This document shows, in pieces, positions 60,271 through 64,000 of a stretch of DNA of 64,000 nucleotides. Below the pieces are notes generated by a model. It was not told where the DNA came from, searched no databases, and saw nothing but the letters and a program-made list of their open reading frames with translations. The stretch is taken from positions 1 to 64,000 of the forward strand of contig NZ_RZRU01000005.1 in assembly GCF_003997495.1 (NCBI RefSeq). The letters are read 5' to 3'. Each line of letters starts with the position of its first letter. Position 1 is the stretch's first letter. A program made the position numbers and the translations under genes. This stretch comes from Mesorhizobium sp. M7A.F.Ca.US.008.03.1.1. GTDB lineage: Bacteria > Pseudomonadota > Alphaproteobacteria > Rhizobiales > Rhizobiaceae.

Positions 60271-60335
60271 GGTTTTTTCCTTTCCGGCTTGAATGCGATG
60301 GGCTGAAAATAGGCGGACTTCTCGACAGCCGAAAG

Positions 60336-60370
60336 TGTCCCGATTGACATCATTCGAAAGAATTGGGACA
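60336..60370. promoter_or_regulatory. Inverted-repeat operator between hydrolase and GlxA-type regulator
   Basis: TGTCCCGATT (60336-60345), 15 bp, AATTGGGACA (60361-60370); the arms match at 9 of 10 positions. It lies in the 127-bp divergent gap, 27 bp before the regulator ATG. It is probably the site through which the adjacent AraC-type protein controls both genes. Confidence 0.65.
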
Positions 60371-60397
60371 ATCCACACTCACTTGCTGGAAGCACCC

Positions 60398-61393
60398 ATG
60401 ACCGACCCGATCATTGCCGTCCTCGCCTTCGACGGCATCAGCCCGTTCCATCTTTCCGTACCGTGCCTGGTCTTCGGCGAGGACAGGACAGCACTTGGCC
60501 TGCCGCGCTTCGACTTCCGCATCTGCGCGGTCAAGGCCGGGCCGATCCACGCCGAAGCCGGGTTGACAATTGCCGCGCCGCATGGGCTCGAAGGGCTCGA
60601 TGGCGCCGATATCGTCATCATCCCGAGCTGGCATCATCTGGGCGAACCGGTGTCGCCGCTGCTGATTGAGGCGCTGCGCCAGGCGCACCAACGCGGCGCC
60701 TTGATTGTCGGCCTCTGCCTCGGAACCTTCGCCATTGCCGCGGCCGGGCTGCTTTCGGGCCGACGTGCCGCGACCCACTGGGCCTATTCAGAGCGGCTGC
60801 AAAAACTCCATCCCGACATCGCTGTCGATGCCGCGGTGCTCTATGTCGACAATGGTGACGTCGTCACCTCGGCCGGCGTCGCTGCCGGCCTCGACTGCTG
60901 TCTCCACATCGTGCGCGCCCGCTATGGCGCGGAAGCGGCACTGCGGCTCGCCCGCCAGATCGTGCTTTCTCCGCATCGGCAAGGCGGGCAGGCGCAATTC
61001 ATCGAGCATCCGGTGGCGAGGGCTGCTGACGCCGACCGGTTCACCCAGGCGCTCGACGCGGTCCGCGCGGCGCTCGGAGAGACGCATAGCCTGGACAGCG
61101 TCGCCGAGGCCGCCGGCCTGACCCGCCGCACCTTTACCCGTCGCTTTCAGAAATCGATCGGCGCCAGCTTTGGCGATTGGCTGACCAGCCAGCGGATCGA
61201 ACTGGCGCAGCGTTTGCTGGAAGCGACGGAGAAATCCATGGACATGGTGGCCTTCGAAGCCGGCTTCGGCAGCGCCACATCGCTGCGCCAGCATTTCGCC
61301 GCAAGGCTGAGGACATCGCCGGCGCAATACCGGCGCGAATTCTCCAGAAGGACCGATCAGGACGAGCGCATGACGTACGTCCTGTCGTCCTGA
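60398..61393 (+). CDS. GlxA-type AraC regulator with DJ-1/PfpI domain
   Basis: A 331-residue regulator. The N-terminal DJ-1/PfpI-like domain (MTDPIIAVLAFDGISPFHLSVPCLVFGEDR, with the nucleophile-elbow region ALIVGLCLGTFAIAAAGLLSGRRAATHW, about residues 100-127) senses a small molecule. The AraC double helix-turn-helix (HSLDSVAEAAGLTRRTFTRRFQKSIGASFGDWLTSQRIELAQRLLEATEKSMDMVAFEAGFGSATSLRQHFAARLRTSPAQYRREF) is at the C-terminus. The start is ATG 60398. The divergent isochorismatase-like hydrolase is the likely target. Confidence 0.92.
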   Translation: MTDPIIAVLAFDGISPFHLSVPCLVFGEDRTALGLPRFDFRICAVKAGPIHAEAGLTIAAPHGLEGLDGADIVIIPSWHHLGEPVSPLLIEALRQAHQRGALIVGLCLGTFAIAAAGLLSGRRAATHWAYSERLQKLHPDIAVDAAVLYVDNGDVVTSAGVAAGLDCCLHIVRARYGAEAALRLARQIVLSPHRQGGQAQFIEHPVARAADADRFTQALDAVRAALGETHSLDSVAEAAGLTRRTFTRRFQKSIGASFGDWLTSQRIELAQRLLEATEKSMDMVAFEAGFGSATSLRQHFAARLRTSPAQYRREFSRRTDQDERMTYVLSS

Positions 61394-61398
61394 CCTGT

Positions 61399-61956
61399 TC
61401 AGTCTCGTTTGATCGCCCGCGCCGGATTACCGACCACCGTGGTGTTCGCCGCCACGTCGCGCGTCACCACCGCGCCGGCGCCGACAATGGCGCCCTCACC
61501 GATGCTGACGCCGCTAAGGATGATCGCGCCGCCGCCGATCCAGGCATTGGCGCCGATCTCGACCGGCCTGGCGATCTCCAGTCCCGCTTGGCGCCCACTG
61601 GCCTCCTTGTGATGCTCGGCGCAGTAGATCTGCACATTGGGGCCGAGCAGCGTTCCCTTGCTGATGCGCACCGGCGCCGTGTCGAGGATGGTGCAGCCGG
61701 CATTGAGAAAGACACCATCGCCGAGAAAGATGTTGAAGCCGTAGGCGCAATGGAAAGGTGCCTCGATGCGGGCGCCCTCGCCCACGCCGCCGAGCAACGC
61801 TTTCAAGCCCGGCCCGAGATTTCCGCGCTGCCTCGGCGGCAGCAAATTGTGCTCGAACACCGCGTCGCGCGCCATCACTCGCAGCGTCTCAAGTTCGTCG
61901 TCGAGACACGTATACCATTCGCCGGCCGCCATCTTTGAGCGCTCGCTTTCAACCAT
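61399..61956 (-). CDS. Hexapeptide-repeat O-acetyltransferase (maltose/galactoside or NodL type)
   Basis: A 185-residue protein. A short maltose-acetyltransferase-type helical N-terminus (SERSKMAAGEWYTCLDDELETLRVMARDAVFEHN) leads into a left-handed beta helix with the catalytic His in IYCAEHHKEASGRQAGLEIARPVEIGANAWIGGGAIILSGVSIGEGAIVGAGAVVTRDVAANTTVVGNPARAI. TTGGAGAC 7 nt before ATG 61956 fixes the start. The family acetylates sugars; NodL does so on Nod factors. No nod genes are nearby, so a general sugar acetyltransferase is more likely. It is convergent with the GlxA-type gene, with the stops 5 bp apart. Confidence 0.9.
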   Translation of the reverse strand: MVESERSKMAAGEWYTCLDDELETLRVMARDAVFEHNLLPPRQRGNLGPGLKALLGGVGEGARIEAPFHCAYGFNIFLGDGVFLNAGCTILDTAPVRISKGTLLGPNVQIYCAEHHKEASGRQAGLEIARPVEIGANAWIGGGAIILSGVSIGEGAIVGAGAVVTRDVAANTTVVGNPARAIKRD

Positions 61957-62141
61957 GACGATGTCTCCAATCGATGTCGTTGCCAAAGCACAATTGCAGT
62001 GGACGGGAAAGTGCCAGCGCCTGCAACGCCGGGCGCAAAACCATTCCGATTTTCAGAGTCATGCGCTGGTCAAATGCCGGACCTATGCTAGCCTGCTCTT
62101 GCCGGACTGTCCTGGTCCGGGGGGATCGAGGGGGATCGACC

Positions 62142-62602
62142 ATGCTCTACATTCTCGCACTTCTGATCGGCGTCATCGCCGGTCTTCGCGCCATGACGGC
62201 GCCGGCCGCCGTCGCCTGGGGCGCTTATCTCGGCTGGCTGCCGGTTGCCGGCACCTGGGCGAGCTTCATGAGCCACTGGGCGGCAGTCGGCATCTTCACC
62301 ATCCTGGCCATTGTCGAGCTGGTCACCGACCAGTTGCCATCGACTCCGAGCCGCAAGGTACCGCAGCAGTTCGGCGCTCGCATCATCATGGGCGCTTTCA
62401 CCGGCGCGGTGATCGGCGCCACCGGAGGCGCCACCATCGGCGGCGTGATCGCGGGTGCCATCGGCGCTGTCATCGGCACGCTGGGCGGCGCCGAAGCACG
62501 CGCCGGCTGGCAGCAAGCTTCGGCAAGGATCCGCCAGCCGCCTTCATCGAGGACGCGGTGGCGATCATCGGCGGCCTGCTGGTCGTGGCGGCGGTGGCAT
62601 GA
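62142..62602 (+). pseudogene. DUF4126 membrane protein gene with a one-base frameshift
   Basis: From ATG 62142 (GAGGGGG upstream) the frame encodes MLYILALLIGVIAGLRAMTAPAAVAWGAYLGWLPVAGTWASFMSHWAAVGIFTILAIVELVTDQLP and then the Gly-rich helices of DUF4126 as far as LGGAEARA. After about 62504 that frame becomes nonsense (GWQQASARIRQPPSS), while the next frame continues sensibly: RLAASFGKDPPAAFIEDAVAIIGGLLVVAAVA, stopping at 62602. The span is 461 bp, one short of a multiple of three, and a single missing C in GCGCCGGCTGG restores about 153 residues. The restored stop overlaps the ATG of the next gene. It is either a true mutation or a sequencing error. Confidence 0.82.
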
Positions 62603-63975
62603 CGGCAAAAGCCTTCGACGCCATCATCATCGGCGCAGGACAGGCTGGCTCCCCTCTGGCCGGCCGGCTGACGGCCGCCGGCATGAGCGTCGCGCTGATC
62701 GAGCGCAAGCTGGTCGGCGGCACCTGCGTCAACACCGGCTGCATGCCGACCAAGACCATGGTCGCCAGCGCCTACGCCGCGCATCTTGCGCGCCGCGCCG
62801 CCGACTATGGCGTGACGCTCTCAGGCCCTGTCGGCGTGGATTACAAGGTGATCAAGGCGCGCAAGGACAAGGTCACCAACGACGCTCGCGGCAATCTGGA
62901 AACCTGGATCGCCGGCATGAAGGGCTGCACCCTCTATCGCGGCCATGCGCGTTTCGAATCCGCCAACACGGTGCGCGTCGGCGACGACCTTTTGACCGCC
63001 GAGAAGATCTTCCTCAACACCGGCGGCCGCGCCTCGGTGCCTGATCTGCCCGGCATCCACGACATCGACTATCTGACCAACTCGTCGATGATGGATCTCG
63101 ACGTGCTGCCGCGCCATCTCATCGTCGTCGGCGGCAGCTACATCTCGCTCGAATTCGCGCAGATGTTCCGCCGCTTCGGCGCGGAGGTCACGGTCATCGA
63201 GAAGAGCCCGCGCCTGACCGGCCGCGAGGACGAGGATGTCTCCGCCGCCATACTGTCGATCCTCGAAAACGAAGGCATAGCGGTTCATGTGGGCGCCGAC
63301 GACATCGGCTTCGCCAAGCAGGGCAAGGACATTGCCGTGACCTTCTCGGCCGGCAAACCGCCGGCTGTCGGCTCGCACGTGCTGCTGGCTCTGGGGCGCG
63401 CACCCAACACCGACGATCTCGGCCTCGACAAGGCCGGCGTCGAGGTCGACAAGCGCGGTTTTGTCACCGTCGACGACCAGCTACGCACCAGCGTGCCCGG
63501 CATCTGGGCGATGGGCGACTGCAACGGCAAGGGCGCCTTCACCCACACCTCCTACAACGACTATGAGATCGTCGCCGCCAATCTGCTCGACAACGACCCG
63601 CGGCGGATCAGCGACCGTATCGAGGCCTATGCGCTCTACATCGACCCACCGCTTGGCCGCTGCGGCATGACCGAGGCAGCGGTGAAGAAATCCGGCCGGC
63701 GCGCACTGGTCGGCCAGCGGCCGATGACCCGCGTCGGCCGCGCTATCGAAAAGGGCGAGACGCAGGGCTTCATGAAGATCCTGGTCGATGCCGACACCAG
63801 GGAAATCCTCGGCTGCTCAGTGCTCGGCCCCGGCGGCGACGAGGCTATCCATTGCGTGCTCGACCTGATGTACGCCAAGGCGCCCGTCGACACGCTGGCG
63901 CGTGCCGTCCACATCCACCCGAATGTCTCGGAATTGCTGCCCACCATTGCCCAGGAATTGAAGTCGCTGGCCTGA
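62599..63975 (+). CDS. Mercuric-reductase-like FAD/NAD(P) disulphide oxidoreductase
   Basis: A 458-residue flavoprotein. The FAD site is AFDAIIIGAGQAGSPLAGRLTAAGMSVALIERK (residues 5-37), the redox disulphide GGTCVNTGCMPTKTM (about 40-54), the NAD(P) site LIVVGGSYISLEFAQMFRRFGAEVTVIEKSPRL, the second FAD motif GIWAMGDCNGKGAFTHTSYNDYEIVAANL, and the C-terminal dimer domain with His in VHIHPNVSELLPTIAQEL. It lacks the N-terminal HMA domain and C-terminal Cys pair of true MerA, and no mer genes are nearby. Such proteins reduce unknown disulphides. The ATG overlaps the DUF4126 stop (ATGA at 62599-62602), so the pair was a coupled operon. Confidence 0.9.
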   Translation: MTAKAFDAIIIGAGQAGSPLAGRLTAAGMSVALIERKLVGGTCVNTGCMPTKTMVASAYAAHLARRAADYGVTLSGPVGVDYKVIKARKDKVTNDARGNLETWIAGMKGCTLYRGHARFESANTVRVGDDLLTAEKIFLNTGGRASVPDLPGIHDIDYLTNSSMMDLDVLPRHLIVVGGSYISLEFAQMFRRFGAEVTVIEKSPRLTGREDEDVSAAILSILENEGIAVHVGADDIGFAKQGKDIAVTFSAGKPPAVGSHVLLALGRAPNTDDLGLDKAGVEVDKRGFVTVDDQLRTSVPGIWAMGDCNGKGAFTHTSYNDYEIVAANLLDNDPRRISDRIEAYALYIDPPLGRCGMTEAAVKKSGRRALVGQRPMTRVGRAIEKGETQGFMKILVDADTREILGCSVLGPGGDEAIHCVLDLMYAKAPVDTLARAVHIHPNVSELLPTIAQELKSLA

Positions 63976-64000
63976 CAGCCTGTTGGCGACCCATTTCAAA

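Noticed and set aside
61974..63044. 356-codon open frame on the plus strand spanning DUF4126 and part of the flavoprotein gene
   Set aside because: The second half is an out-of-frame reading of the flavoprotein; the long frame is a by-product of the one-base frameshift near 62504.
1..64000. tRNA, rRNA, CRISPR array, prophage or replication origin
   Set aside because: I found no cloverleaf-like gene with conserved T-arm GTTCRANYC, no rRNA-like stretch, no regularly spaced repeats, no phage structural or integrase genes and no DnaA-box cluster. A weakly conserved small RNA could be missed by eye.

Overview
The window is high-GC chromosomal DNA with alphaproteobacterial gene content, most like the Hyphomicrobiales and in particular Mesorhizobium or a near relative (inference from protein content; no search was run). 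Pointers are the fused cytochrome-bc1 gene order petA-petB-petC, a choXWV choline uptake operon, a second-type ClpS, 2-Cys OhrR-like and SoxR regulators, DUF1344 and DUF1285 proteins, and several palindromic intergenic repeats of the kind seen throughout rhizobial genomes. Most genes are housekeeping or core metabolism. No rRNA, tRNA, prophage or CRISPR array was seen. The only sign of a mobile element is the first ~150 bases, which look like the 5' end of an IS256-type transposase.

Layout. 1-4.1 kb: insertion-sequence edge, an AraC regulator divergent from a fosmidomycin-type MFS exporter, and a haloperoxidase-fold hydrolase divergent from an OhrR-like MarR regulator across paired TATCGCGATA palindromes. 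4.1-7.5 kb: a membrane GGDEF-EAL protein divergent from a PhcB-like methyltransferase that has a perfect CtrA-type box in front of it. 7.5-10.4 kb: rplY-pth-ychF (translation). 10.4-13.2 kb: guanine deaminase divergent from a xanthine/uracil-type permease (purine salvage). 13.4-15.5 kb: CorA and two overlapping MaoC genes. 15.5-21.2 kb (minus strand): apt, an FMN lactate-dehydrogenase-type enzyme, a secreted PAP2 phosphatase and petABC. 21.4-27 kb: cupin, small unknowns, GNAT, and a pair of half-size ABC exporters. 27.2-30.6 kb: trmL, soxR with its own SoxR box, hemF and small proteins. 30.6-33.2 kb (minus): DUF1285-NUDIX-cca, all with overlapping stop/start codons.

33.3-40.3 kb holds a four-gene operon moxR-DUF58-BatA/DUF4159-large membrane protein, resembling Bat/MoxR chaperone systems but without a classical VWA BatA/BatB pair. 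40.2-44.2 kb: clpS, small membrane and secreted proteins, and a two-component pair. 44.2-47.3 kb: choXWV. 47.5-50.6 kb: thymidine kinase, an EamA transporter divergent from a LysR regulator, and a cytochrome c.

50.9-57.6 kb is the most interesting part: five tightly spaced co-directional genes encoding a long coiled-coil protein, an unrecognised soluble protein, an AAA+ ATPase, a second unrecognised protein and a single-pass inner-membrane DUF2333 protein. They look like one membrane-associated ATPase machine of unknown function.

57.9-64 kb: fhs (one-carbon metabolism), an isochorismatase-like hydrolase divergent from a GlxA-type regulator across a clear inverted repeat, a hexapeptide acetyltransferase, a DUF4126 gene carrying a one-base frameshift, and a mercuric-reductase-like flavoprotein whose start overlaps the original DUF4126 stop.
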